Positions 44,025 to 52,719 of a DNA stretch of 64,000 nucleotides are shown in pieces. Position 1 is the first letter of the stretch. The number at the start of each line of letters is the position of its first letter. A model generated the notes under the pieces. The model was given only the letters and a program-made list of their open reading frames with translations, had not been told where the DNA came from and searched no databases. The stretch is from CBDBKL01 sp965206675 (GTDB taxonomy: Bacteria; Bdellovibrionota; Bdellovibrionia; Bdellovibrionales; JAKFYE01): contig CBDBKL010000008.1 in the NCBI GenBank assembly GCA_965206675.1, positions 248,001-312,000 of the forward strand. The letters are read 5' to 3'. A program made the position numbers and the translations under genes.

Positions 44025-44900
44025 ATGTTTCTTTTTGGAAATGAATATATATTTGTAGCATTGATGACAATTATCGTTTTCATTGTAACATATAAAACTA
44101 TTAATGATATTATCGAATGGCTAGCCTCTAAGACTTTCTCTAGCAGAGAGCACATTTTAAACCGTCTTGATCTCATGTTTGTAGAAACCAATGAGAAGAA
44201 GGTGACACGTTTTCTTATAATCTGTAGTTTTAGTCCAGCCGCTATTATCTTTTTATTATTTTGGCCCAATATCTTTTGGGGAATAGGATTTTCTATTATC
44301 GCCCTTATCGGTGGATGGATGATTCCTAAATTTCTTATTGATTTTATGTATGAGCGCAGATGCAACCGTGTCGTCGATCAAATGATTGATGCTATGACCC
44401 TTATGTCAAATGGAATCCGCAGTGGATTATCTGTTAATCAATCTATGGAAAGAGTAGCACAAAATATGTCAAACCCCATTGCGCAAGAGTTTCACCTTGT
44501 TATTTCTCAGACAAAATTGGGTTTAAGCCTAGAGGAAGCCTTAAGTAATCTAGGAAATCGTGTGCCCAGACCCGACATACAAATGTTTGTCACTTCAGTG
44601 AATATATTAAAAGAAACAGGTGGTAACATGGCTGAAACATTTCAAACCATCATGGAAACAATTAGAGAACGAATGAAAGTTCAGAAGAAAATTGAGGCTC
44701 TAACAGCACAAGGTGTAATGCAAGGGATGATTGTCTCAAGTGTTCCCTTTATATTACTTATCATTTTTAGCGTAATGGACCCCACATTTATTCAGCCACT
44801 TTTTAATACGACCATAGGCTTGGGTATTTTATCTATTATTATAATCTTACAGATAGTAGGAGCTATACTTATAAGAAAGATCATAAAGATAGAGGTTTAA
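44025..44900 (+). CDS. tadB: Tad pilus inner-membrane protein TadB
   Basis: 291 residues with an N-terminal helix, a pair of helices near residues 65-100, a T2SSF cytoplasmic domain (DAMTLMSNGIRSGLSVNQSM and LKETGGNMAETFQTI), and two C-terminal helices. This is the platform protein. No second T2SSF gene (TadC) follows, although classical Tad operons have both. Its stop is one base before the ATG of the Rhs-like gene. Confidence 0.9.
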   Translation: MFLFGNEYIFVALMTIIVFIVTYKTINDIIEWLASKTFSSREHILNRLDLMFVETNEKKVTRFLIICSFSPAAIIFLLFWPNIFWGIGFSIIALIGGWMIPKFLIDFMYERRCNRVVDQMIDAMTLMSNGIRSGLSVNQSMERVAQNMSNPIAQEFHLVISQTKLGLSLEEALSNLGNRVPRPDIQMFVTSVNILKETGGNMAETFQTIMETIRERMKVQKKIEALTAQGVMQGMIVSSVPFILLIIFSVMDPTFIQPLFNTTIGLGILSIIIILQIVGAILIRKIIKIEV

Positions 44901-44901
44901 C

Positions 44902-46539
44902 ATGAAAAAGTTTATACTTTTAATATTTTTTGCATCAATAACTTACTCATTTCATAGCCATTCCTTCATTGATATGAAGAATGCCAACTATTCTGATACA
45001 TGGATAGATCTTCAAATCCCAGGAAATGGATACAATTTAGAAGTCGTAAGAACTTATAACAGTCGCTCCTTACACAATGGCATCTTTGGGTTTGGCTGGT
45101 GCTCTGAATATGAGACAAAACTTGAAATAGCCTCTACAGGAGATCTATTACTTACCCAATGTGGAGCTGGAATGGAAGTGCGCTTTAGTCCCGCAGGTAA
45201 TACGACAAAACGTATTAACTCCACTATCTCAAAAATTTTAAAGGCGTATAAGAAAAAACATCCAAACACACCCAAAAAAGTTTTGAAAAAGTTGCGCCAG
45301 GAAATAAAAAGTGACTCTACCAAAAGAGAACTCTTAGCAAAACAGTTAAAGATAAAGGGGCAAACCAAAGGTGGCTCGACATATTACTCTAACAACAACA
45401 AAAGCGACTCTATCATAAAGAAGAAAAGATATTATGAAAGACGTCTCTCTAATGGAACTAAGCAAAGATTTAATTTCCGAGGGCAACTTGTAAGACTTTT
45501 TGATGCAAATGGGAATTTTATAAAATTTCGATATAACAAAAGAGGGTTGATTGATCGTGTGACAGATAACATGCAAAAATCTCTTTTTATAAAATACTAT
45601 AAAAACAAAAAGGTGCGATCCATAACGGGACCTGGGAAACAAAAAGCTACATACAAATATACCGAACAAAATGATTTACATCTTGTAAAATTAGCAAACA
45701 AAGAGATTTATAAATACAAATATGACAACCTACATAATTTAACAGATGTTGTGTTTCCAGATAAAACAACCACAAAAATAAAATATAATAAAAAGCGAGA
45801 TTGGGTTATTAGTTTTAAAGATAGAAAAAATTGTGTTGAAAAATACGATTACACTCTATCACAGGAAGATCCTGAGAATCATTATTGGTCAGAAATTAAA
45901 AAAACTTGCAAAGGTAAGGTTGTTAATAAAAGTCGGTTTGAGTTTTGGTATGCATCAAAACCAGGGGGCAATGGAAAGTTTTTGAAAAAATTTCTTTCGC
46001 AAACAAACAATGAAAAGTCTTTAGTGGAATACCACCCTCAATTTGAAAGACCCATAAAGATTACAAAAAATGGCTTTACTCAAACCTTTACTTATAACAA
46101 ATTCGGTTTAGTTAAGACAAAAAAGGCTGGTAAAGTACTTTCTAAATTTTCATACAATATGAAGCACAAAAAAGTTTCTCAGGTACAAGTTGGCAAAGAA
46201 AAAACTGTATTTAAATATGACCTGAAAGGTAATCTTATCCGCGCTACGAACACCGGCGGACAAGATGTCGCTATTCGATATGATAAAAGAGGTCGAATTG
46301 CCATGATTAGAGACCAGGCTAAACGTATCGTACGTATTGGTTATGAAAATCGCTTTGGAAAGCCTAACAGAATAGAAAGACCTGGGCTGGGGGCCCTTCA
46401 TATTTCATATAAACGAAATGGTGAGGTCAAAGAGGCGACAAGTCCAAAAGGAGGACCTACGGTTGCTGTTCAGATAGCAAGTACATTTAGCAGTTTATTA
46501 GACATTGTCCGTCCGGCTGGGTTACAATTAGGTTTATAG
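44902..46539 (+). CDS. Rhs/YD-repeat protein at the end of the Tad operon
   Basis: 545 residues. A signal peptide (MKKFILLIFFASITYSFHSHS) is followed by a DUF6531-like start (VVRTYNSRSLHNGIFGFGWC), a lysine-rich region, and YD repeats (YNKRGLIDRV, YDLKGNLIRATN, YDKRGRIAMIRD). The usual Rhs core RELDPxG and a C-terminal toxin are absent, so it is not an obvious polymorphic toxin. It starts one base after the tadB stop, so it is translated with the pilus genes. A role as an exported adhesin or pilus-associated surface protein is plausible but unproven. Confidence 0.85.
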   Translation: MKKFILLIFFASITYSFHSHSFIDMKNANYSDTWIDLQIPGNGYNLEVVRTYNSRSLHNGIFGFGWCSEYETKLEIASTGDLLLTQCGAGMEVRFSPAGNTTKRINSTISKILKAYKKKHPNTPKKVLKKLRQEIKSDSTKRELLAKQLKIKGQTKGGSTYYSNNNKSDSIIKKKRYYERRLSNGTKQRFNFRGQLVRLFDANGNFIKFRYNKRGLIDRVTDNMQKSLFIKYYKNKKVRSITGPGKQKATYKYTEQNDLHLVKLANKEIYKYKYDNLHNLTDVVFPDKTTTKIKYNKKRDWVISFKDRKNCVEKYDYTLSQEDPENHYWSEIKKTCKGKVVNKSRFEFWYASKPGGNGKFLKKFLSQTNNEKSLVEYHPQFERPIKITKNGFTQTFTYNKFGLVKTKKAGKVLSKFSYNMKHKKVSQVQVGKEKTVFKYDLKGNLIRATNTGGQDVAIRYDKRGRIAMIRDQAKRIVRIGYENRFGKPNRIERPGLGALHISYKRNGEVKEATSPKGGPTVAVQIASTFSSLLDIVRPAGLQLGL

Positions 46540-46549
46540 GAGCATTTCA

Positions 46550-46831
46550 GTGAAGTATATCTTAGCCATCTCATTTTTTCTTTTTTCATATCCCGCTTTA
46601 GCGAGTGTTGGATACCAAGAGTGTTTAGAGGAAGATGCCCCTTTTTCTGCTACACAAGCAGGAGTTGCAAACAATCAACCCACACGTGCAGCGGGTCCTT
46701 TTCCAGAAGAAACAATAGGTGTAAAAGCCTGTCCCCCTGGAAACAGGCCAAGTATAAGTTTAACCGAACGCACCACTCCCTCTCGTCGTAACCGTGACCA
46801 AAATTCAAGAGAAGAGGCTATAGCAGAATAA
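46550..46831 (+). CDS. Small exported protein, possibly part of the Tad operon
   Basis: 93 residues from GTG 46550 with AGGAG upstream, 10 bp after the Rhs gene stop. A signal peptide (KYILAISFFLFSYPALA) leaves a short, Ser/Arg-rich, probably disordered chain with two cysteines (YQECLE and VKACPP). The C-terminus SREEAIAE resembles the end of the protein at 47006 (GGKAIQE). No known domain. Confidence 0.65.
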   Translation: MKYILAISFFLFSYPALASVGYQECLEEDAPFSATQAGVANNQPTRAAGPFPEETIGVKACPPGNRPSISLTERTTPSRRNRDQNSREEAIAE

Positions 46832-46956
46832 TCCTATTCTAATATAGAGAAGATAGTTTCTTTTCACCTGTCATATATTTAGACACTTTTCTTTTCGTAC
46901 AAGAGGTTTAAGTCCCTATAATAATTGAATATTTTATTTATGGGGGGAGAGGAATC

Positions 46957-46973
46957 TTGGCACTCTTTTGGCT
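46957..46973 (+). promoter_or_regulatory. Candidate sigma-54 promoter
   Basis: TTGGCACTCTTTTGGCT: GG at 46959-46960 and GC at 46971-46972 are spaced as the -24/-12 elements, with one mismatch from TGGCAC-N5-TTGC. It lies about 33 bases before ATG 47006. No enhancer site was identified. Confidence 0.5.
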
Positions 46974-47005
46974 TATTTAGATGACATCAGATAGAGGGGG
47001 CATTC

Positions 47006-47254
47006 ATGATCAACAAGAGAATCTTTTTTACTTACTTTGTTTTAGCCGTTTTCCTTTTCCCAGCATCTACGGTTTTTGCAAGTGCTGGTATTATGGGCGA
47101 TGATTGCTTGTTTTCTCAATCCAAAAGCAATGTTGGATTATTACAAACAACACGACAGTCGACAGAATCTGTCTCCGTAGACGCTGAAACGGGAAACGTT
47201 GTTTATGGTACAAACAGTAAGCGATCTCGTGGAGGCAAAGCCATCCAAGAATAA
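47006..47254 (+). CDS. Small exported protein behind a sigma-54-like promoter
   Basis: 82 residues. The signal peptide MINKRIFFTYFVLAVFLFPASTVFA has a clean cleavage site (VFA). The mature part has one cysteine (GDDCLFSQ) and Ser/Thr-rich, probably disordered sequence ending RSRGGKAIQE. It resembles the 46550 product loosely. A strong ribosome-binding site (AGAGGGGG) precedes the ATG. No known domain. Confidence 0.7.
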   Translation: MINKRIFFTYFVLAVFLFPASTVFASAGIMGDDCLFSQSKSNVGLLQTTRQSTESVSVDAETGNVVYGTNSKRSRGGKAIQE

Positions 47255-47352
47255 AAAGTTATTTTTTTAAGTTCATGAACATTTTTTAAAGATTGCTCAT
47301 TGAGAAAAAAAGCCGCTAATCATTATCTCATAGATCGTAAAGGAGGATAAAA

Positions 47353-47652
47353 ATGCAACAAGTGGTTCATTTTGTAAAAGGGCTTTTAGCATGGGTAGGA
47401 TCGATTGTTATATTTTTCTTCATAATACATATAATTTGTTCAGATAAGAAAAGGTCCACTCCTACTGTTGATATTGACATCACTTCTATTGAACAAAGAG
47501 TTAGTGTCCTTGAAAAACGTCAAGAAATGCTGAAAAACTATGTTGTAAAAAAACACCACAAAGCAAGAAGAAATATATCAAGCTCAAATTATGAAAATAA
47601 AACTAAAAGAAAACGAGCTACAGTCACAAAGCAAATACAAATAGAGCTGTGA
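47353..47652 (+). CDS. Small membrane protein with coiled coil
   Basis: 99 residues. AAAGGAGG precedes the ATG. Residues 9-30 are a hydrophobic helix (GLLAWVGSIVIFFFIIHIIC), residues 45-70 form a likely coiled coil (SIEQRVSVLEKRQEMLKNY) and the last 35 residues are strongly basic. It could be a membrane-tethered scaffold or nucleic-acid-interacting protein; there is no family match by eye. It ends two bases from the convergent Rpn gene. Confidence 0.65.
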   Translation: MQQVVHFVKGLLAWVGSIVIFFFIIHIICSDKKRSTPTVDIDITSIEQRVSVLEKRQEMLKNYVVKKHHKARRNISSSNYENKTKRKRATVTKQIQIEL

Positions 47653-47654
47653 TA

Positions 47655-48578
47655 TTATTTTACTTCTTTTTGGATTTTTTGAATTTCAACTTTAGATAAA
47701 CCAGTGGCTTTTTCAATTATAGAAAGATCAACTTTATTCTCTAGCATTCTGCAAACAATTTGCTGAAGTTTTTTTTGCTCACCTTCTTCTCTACCTAGTT
47801 TTAGTCCCGCTTTTCTACCTGCTTTTAATCCCCTTTTCATTCCCACTTCACGAGCCCAAGCCTTTTCAGCCTTATCATCACTAATAGCTTTAAGACGATC
47901 ATCTTCCTGCCACCTCAACTTATCCTCTAACGACATATTCTTTAAAAGTCCCATAGCTTTCCTCATCTCCTTATTCTTCTGAGCCAACTGCTCTAATTCT
48001 TTATCTTTGATCTGACTTGAATGCCTAATAATATAGCACCAATGGTCTCTTAAATCAATTAAACCCTCTAGACGTGTTTTAAACTTAGAAAGTTCTACAA
48101 ACACTATTCTTAAATCTCTGTTGAGGCAAAAGTGAGGTGATTTATCTGAAAGAAGAGAAAAGCTAGTGACAACGTCTTGAGTTTGTTTAAAGACTGAAAA
48201 TTCAGTGAAGATCAAAGAGTACGTAGGATGAAGTTTTTCATATTCTTTTCCCTGTTTGAAGCCTTCTGTATAGAGCCTGGCCCAGTAGAAGAGTATTCTA
48301 GACAGAAAGCCTTTCTTGTAGGCAGATTGCATTTCAACGTTGATTTTCTCGCCTGTGTTTAGTTCCAGTTTTAGATCTAAGATGATTTGTTTTTGCTTTT
48401 CGACTTCAGGTGGGATCTCAGGGTTTAGGATATCAATTTTTTCAATATCTTTATCTGAAGGCAGGGGAAGAAAGGTTTTCAGTAAAGATCGAAGAAGGTT
48501 TTTATCTCTTGTAAAGTAGGTTTTAAACATTAGATCTTGGCTTAATTTGATGTAGGGTTTCGTTAGTGATTCTTTCAT
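47655..48578 (-). CDS. Rpn-family PD-(D/E)XK nuclease/transposase-like protein
   Basis: 307 residues. The Rpn/PDDEXK_2 pattern begins PYIKLSQDLMFKTYFT, with the catalytic strand-like ILDLKLELNTGEKINVEMQ (Asp then E-x-Q) near residues 66-84 and ILFYWARLYTEGFKQGKEY. The tail carries GMKRGLKAGRKAGLKLGREEG, the helical repeat common in this group. Family members promote RecA-independent recombination; some are annotated as transposases without evidence of mobility. No inverted ends flank it. Confidence 0.88.
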   Translation of the reverse strand: MKESLTKPYIKLSQDLMFKTYFTRDKNLLRSLLKTFLPLPSDKDIEKIDILNPEIPPEVEKQKQIILDLKLELNTGEKINVEMQSAYKKGFLSRILFYWARLYTEGFKQGKEYEKLHPTYSLIFTEFSVFKQTQDVVTSFSLLSDKSPHFCLNRDLRIVFVELSKFKTRLEGLIDLRDHWCYIIRHSSQIKDKELEQLAQKNKEMRKAMGLLKNMSLEDKLRWQEDDRLKAISDDKAEKAWAREVGMKRGLKAGRKAGLKLGREEGEQKKLQQIVCRMLENKVDLSIIEKATGLSKVEIQKIQKEVK

Positions 48579-48726
48579 CTACGCTCCTTAGAAAAAATTT
48601 TATTCACTGAAGATTTCAAAAAAATAGACAATCTTTTTAAAATTGAGTGAATCAAAGAAAGGTAAAAGCAAAGAGCATACCCGCCTCAGAGTAAAAATAA
48701 TAAGCTCTTAAGGAAATAAGTGATCG

Positions 48727-48752
48727 GTATTCGGACATTTAGTCCGGAATAC
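48727..48752. terminator. Hairpin after the response-regulator operon, possible terminator
   Basis: GTATTCGGAC and GTCCGGAATAC pair with one bulged base across loop ATTTA. No T tract follows on either strand, so termination is uncertain. Confidence 0.35.
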
Positions 48753-48793
48753 ATCATATTTGATATACTTAGATATTAAATATTAACTGAACC

Positions 48794-49075
48794 CTAGCGT
48801 TCAGCAACATCTTCAGAAGAAGATTCTTTATCTTCTTCTCTAATAAAAGTTTTCCAAATGAAAAACTTCACTTTATGAATAAATCCATCATACTCATCTT
48901 GTGCTTTTTCGATACCACCTTGGGCAGCATCTCTAAGTGACATAGCCACAACACCTTGCTTAATCCAAATGGAAGCTTTCTGCTCAAGCGTGTTTTCTCC
49001 CCACTTAATTTGCATGACAACAACAAGCAAAACCGTAATAACAAACATTTTAACTACAAATAATAGATCAGACAT
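48794..49075 (-). CDS. Small membrane protein coupled to a CheY-like regulator
   Basis: 93 residues. One N-terminal helix (LLFVVKMFVITVLLVVVMQI) then an amphipathic, acidic C-terminus (EEDKESSSEDVAER). It overlaps the upstream regulator gene by eight bases, so the two are translated together. The start is ATG 49075. No family is recognised. Confidence 0.7.
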   Translation of the reverse strand: MSDLLFVVKMFVITVLLVVVMQIKWGENTLEQKASIWIKQGVVAMSLRDAAQGGIEKAQDEYDGFIHKVKFFIWKTFIREEDKESSSEDVAER

Positions 49076-49454
49076 TTATACCCTCCCTGGTGTTTCCCAA
49101 GAAAACCTTCTCTATAGTTGTAAAAAGGTCATCTTTCCTAAAAGGTTTAACAACATAGTCCACACACCCTGCCTCAATAGCTTGTGCAACGATATGAGCA
49201 GACTCCTCTGTAGACATAGCCACAATGGGAATTTCAGGATGAGTTTGTTGAATAGATCTTGCCGCCTCAATGCCAGAAATCTCTGGCATAATAATATCCA
49301 TAAGAACAAGATCTGGCCGCAATGCGCCAGCTAATTGGACGGCCTCAGCCCCATTAGCCGCCTCACCAATGACTTCATACCCTTGTTTCGTTAATAAATT
49401 TTGTAGAACTTCTCTGACAAAAGGTGCATCATCTACTATTAATATTTTTTTCAT
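49068..49454 (-). CDS. CheY-like response regulator
   Basis: 128 residues, receiver domain only. Asp at position 8-9 (VDDAP), the phosphoacceptor Asp in VLMDIIMPE near residue 52, Ser/Thr in MSTEES near 80 and Lys in VVKPF near 103 form a complete active site. Single-domain regulators act in chemotaxis or phosphorelay; no kinase is adjacent. Overlap with the small membrane protein gene suggests a joint function. Confidence 0.93.
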   Translation of the reverse strand: MKKILIVDDAPFVREVLQNLLTKQGYEVIGEAANGAEAVQLAGALRPDLVLMDIIMPEISGIEAARSIQQTHPEIPIVAMSTEESAHIVAQAIEAGCVDYVVKPFRKDDLFTTIEKVFLGNTREGINV

Positions 49455-49554
49455 ACATAAATTATTATATGACTTCTAAAGTCAGTACCCAAAATGAAAA
49501 ATGGAAAAGCAGAGGTTATAATTCTTCTAACTGGACCATCTATGAGGAGAAGCT

Positions 49555-50190
49555 GTGTTTGAGTGGATACACGAACGTGCATCAGAAATGATTACCTTTA
49601 TGACTGGACTGGGAACAGCACAGGCTTATCTCATTATTGTTGGCGTTCTATTTGCTTGCGGAATGGGTGTACCCATTCCAGAAGATATTACTCTTATAAC
49701 AGCAGGAATATTAGCCTCTGAATCCGTTAAAGTTATTTCCCTACATGGGGCTTTTATCGTTGGTTTTTTTGGCGTGTTAATTGGTGATACCATTTTATTC
49801 TTAGTAGGACATAAGTATGGAAAACACGTGTTCACTTGGCCCGTCTTTAGTCAGGTTTTCAACAAATCTCGTATAGATGCTGCTGAAAAACGTATTCAAA
49901 GAAATGCTAAGTTTATTTGTTTTGTAGCTCGTTTTTTACCGGGATTACGCGCTCCTATATATCTCACTGTGGGGACCATGCGTGTTCCCTTTAAAACATT
50001 TTTTTTCCAAGACGGATTAGCCGCTCTACTTAGCGTCCCTGTATGGGTTTATATTGGTTACTGGTTTGGGGACAATATTGACTATGTGCTTGCTCTTGGT
50101 AAAAGGTTACAATTTTTTATTATCTTAGCCATTATACTATCTATCATCAGCTTTATTATTTACAAAAAAATAACGCGAAAAAAACTATAA
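49555..50190 (+). CDS. DedA-family membrane protein
   Basis: 211 residues from GTG 49555 (GAGGAG five bases ahead). GMGVPIPEDITLITAG near residue 40 and the ARFLPGLRAPIYLTVG motif near residue 125 are characteristic. DedA proteins are inner-membrane lipid-handling (flippase-related) proteins of the SNARE-associated/DedA family, linked to undecaprenyl phosphate or phospholipid translocation and envelope stress. About five hydrophobic segments are visible. Confidence 0.92.
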   Translation: MFEWIHERASEMITFMTGLGTAQAYLIIVGVLFACGMGVPIPEDITLITAGILASESVKVISLHGAFIVGFFGVLIGDTILFLVGHKYGKHVFTWPVFSQVFNKSRIDAAEKRIQRNAKFICFVARFLPGLRAPIYLTVGTMRVPFKTFFFQDGLAALLSVPVWVYIGYWFGDNIDYVLALGKRLQFFIILAIILSIISFIIYKKITRKKL

Positions 50191-50434
50191 CACTAGGGCG
50201 TGGCCTTCATTTCAGTTTTCGATTTAAGTCCTGTGTAGGAGCAAAAGATATTTTCCAAAATTATCACGGAACAAAAACATTTTTAGAGTTACTACATACC
50301 CTTAATTTATTTTTCAAAAAACACGGAATGATACACTTCACTTGTAGCTCCGACACCATGAACTTCCCCTACGCATGTATTTATTCTCGCTAATAGTTCC
50401 ATCTCTACACAAGAAAACCTTTTTCATAGGATAA

Positions 50435-50466
50435 TAAAAAACCCGAAGATGTATCTTCGGGTTTTT
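50435..50466. terminator. Rho-independent terminator, groEL/dedA
   Basis: ACCCGAAGAT, GT, ATCTTCGGGT flanked by A and T runs, so it can work on both strands; it chiefly ends the minus-strand groESL operon. The 244 bp before it (50191-50434) contains nothing I recognise. Confidence 0.93.
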
Positions 50467-50499
50467 TCATGGGGCTAAAAGCCTGAGTTAAAAGATGAA

Positions 50500-52149
50500 T
50501 TACATCATTCCGCCCATGCCTCCCATTCCTCCCATACCACCCATTGGAGGAGCAGCCGGTGCAGGTTCATCCTTCTTCGGTGCTTCTGCAATCATCGTCT
50601 CTGTGGTTAACATCAACGAAGCCACAGAAGCCGCATTTTGAAGTGCTGCTCGAACAACTTTAACGGGGTCAATCACTCCCTGTTCCACAAGGTTTTCATA
50701 CTTTTCTGTTAAAGCATTAAAACCAAAACCGACATCCTTACTCGCTAAAACACGATCTAAAACAATAGCTCCTTCAAGACCTGCATTGGAAGCAATTTGG
50801 CGTATAGGCTCTTCACAAGCGCGCTTAATAATGCTCACACCAAATTTTTCTTCTTCATCAATAGCATCTGTTTTCAAATCCACAATAGCTCGTAGAAGTG
50901 CTGTTCCACCACCGGCAACAATGCCTTCTTCGACAGCCGCTCGTGTGGCATTCAACGCATCTTCAACACGTGCCTTTTTTTCTTTCATTTCGACTTCCGT
51001 CGCTGCACCCACATGAATCACGGCAACTCCGCCAGCTAACTTCGCCAAACGCTCTTTTAGCTTTTCTCTATCATAGTCACTTGTTGTCTCTTCAACTTGT
51101 GCTTTGATCTGAGCCACTCGTCCGTCAATATCAGCTTTCTTTCCCGCTCCATCAACAACCGTTGTATTATCTTTATCTACAACAATGCGCTTTGCAGAAC
51201 CCAGATCTTCGATAGTGGCATGCTCTAACTTGCTTCCCGTGTCTTCAGAGATAACACGTCCACCTGTGAGTGTTGCAATATCCTCAAGCATGGCTTTCCT
51301 ACGATCACCAAAACCTGGAGCTTTTACAGCACAAACTTGCAACGTACCTCGTAGTCTATTTACAACAAGTGTAGCAAGAGCTTCACCATCAACATCTTCA
51401 GCAATGATTAAAAGAGGTTTACCCTGCTTAGCCACAGCCTCTAAAACCTGAATGAGATCTTTCATTGCACTGATCTTTTTGTCATAAATCAAAATCTTTG
51501 CATCCTCTAGCACCGTTTCCATTCTTTCGGCATTAGTGATGAAATAAGGAGATAGGTAACCGCGATCAAATTGCATTCCTTCAACCACATCTAACTCTGT
51601 CTCTGCTGTTTTACTCTCTTCCACTGTAATGACGCCTTCACGACCAACTCGTTCCATAGCTTCAGCAATCAATTCACCCAACGCTGTATCATTATTTGCA
51701 GAAATAGTTCCCACTTGAGAAATTTCTTTCTTATCCTTTACGGAATTCGCCATGGATTTAAGTCGCTCAGTGATAGCACAAACGGCTTTATCTATACCTT
51801 TCTTAACAGCCATAGGGTTATGGCCAGCACTTACAATTTTAGCACCTTCTCGGAATATAGCCTGCGCTAATACCGTAGCCGTTGTTGTTCCGTCACCAGC
51901 ATCATCATTGGTTTTACTGGCAACTTCTTTCACCATCTGGGCACCCATATTTTCAAACTTATCCTCAAGTTCGATTTCTTTAGCCACAGACACACCATCT
52001 TTTGTCACCTGAGGGGCACCAAATGATTTTTCAATCACAACATTTCTTCCCTTTGGACCCAAGGTGACTTTTACAGCACTTGCCAACGTGTTCACACCTC
52101 TTAGGATGGAACCACGGGCACTTTCATTAAATTTTAATTCCTTGCTCAT
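50500..52149 (-). CDS. groEL: Chaperonin GroEL
   Basis: 549 residues, 60-kDa chaperonin. ATP-binding VTLGPKGRNVV and GDGTTTATVLAQ, the AAVEEGIVAGGG family signature and the C-terminal GGMGGMGGM repeat are all visible. It follows groES after 12 bp. The sequence is of normal length and complete. Confidence 0.99.
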   Translation of the reverse strand: MSKELKFNESARGSILRGVNTLASAVKVTLGPKGRNVVIEKSFGAPQVTKDGVSVAKEIELEDKFENMGAQMVKEVASKTNDDAGDGTTTATVLAQAIFREGAKIVSAGHNPMAVKKGIDKAVCAITERLKSMANSVKDKKEISQVGTISANNDTALGELIAEAMERVGREGVITVEESKTAETELDVVEGMQFDRGYLSPYFITNAERMETVLEDAKILIYDKKISAMKDLIQVLEAVAKQGKPLLIIAEDVDGEALATLVVNRLRGTLQVCAVKAPGFGDRRKAMLEDIATLTGGRVISEDTGSKLEHATIEDLGSAKRIVVDKDNTTVVDGAGKKADIDGRVAQIKAQVEETTSDYDREKLKERLAKLAGGVAVIHVGAATEVEMKEKKARVEDALNATRAAVEEGIVAGGGTALLRAIVDLKTDAIDEEEKFGVSIIKRACEEPIRQIASNAGLEGAIVLDRVLASKDVGFGFNALTEKYENLVEQGVIDPVKVVRAALQNAASVASLMLTTETMIAEAPKKDEPAPAAPPMGGMGGMGGMGGMM

Positions 52150-52161
52150 CTTGCACCTTCC

Positions 52162-52464
52162 TTAATTTAAAATTCCTAAAACATCGTCTTCACGAATCAT
52201 TAGGTATTCTTTACCGTCTAATTTAAACTCAGTACCTGAGTACTTACTAAACAGAACGTTATCGCCTGTTTTTACCGCCAATGGCGTCGTCTTACCTTCG
52301 TCGTTCGTTCTTCCAGTACCCACGGCAACGACCTTTCCCTTTGAAGGCTTTTCTTTTGCCGAATCAGGGATAATGATGCCACCGGCTGTTTTTTCATCCT
52401 CTATCAAACGATGAACCAGAAGACGATCGTGTAAAGGTGTGACCCCTATAGTTGAAGTAGACAT
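52162..52464 (-). CDS. groES: Co-chaperonin GroES
   Basis: 100 residues. PLHDRLLVHRLIEDEKTAGGIIIPD is the GroES N-terminus with the mobile loop; VLFSKYSGTEFKLDGKEYLMIREDDVLGIL ends the chain. It forms the lid of the GroEL chamber. First gene of groESL; its leader of about 90 bases is preceded by a sigma-70-like promoter, and I see no CIRCE element. Confidence 0.98.
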   Translation of the reverse strand: MSTSTIGVTPLHDRLLVHRLIEDEKTAGGIIIPDSAKEKPSKGKVVAVGTGRTNDEGKTTPLAVKTGDNVLFSKYSGTEFKLDGKEYLMIREDDVLGILN

Positions 52465-52561
52465 AATTTCACCTCCTATATCTAAAAAATAAATGATTTT
52501 AATAAGTTAAAAGCCAAACACTTCTGCTCTAATCACAATAGCTAAGGTTTCAACACGCTGA

Positions 52562-52589
52562 ATAATAGGAATTTCTTTAAAAGTGTCAA
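52562..52589 (-). promoter_or_regulatory. Promoter of groESL
   Basis: On the minus strand TTGACA (52589-52584), 16-bp spacer, TATTAT (52567-52562). It is a strong vegetative match; neither a CIRCE inverted repeat nor a clear sigma-32 box is present. The remainder to galU holds only an imperfect hairpin near 52660-52694. Confidence 0.7.
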
Positions 52590-52719
52590 GGGGAGCGGAT
52601 AAAAAAACTTATCAGGTAGTGAAAATTGAATATTTTGCCAAAGGCATATAAAGGAATTATAGGGGTCCGTCCTCTCTAACTAGACAGATCCCCGAATCCA
52701 GTTCAGAATTGCAATTCCA

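Noticed and set aside
47655..48578. Insertion sequence
   Set aside because: Although Rpn proteins are sometimes called transposases, no terminal inverted repeats or target duplication flank the gene.
52465..52600. CIRCE or sigma-32 control of groESL
   Set aside because: No TTAGCACTC-N9-GAGTGCTAA repeat and no convincing heat-shock promoter; only a sigma-70-type promoter is visible.
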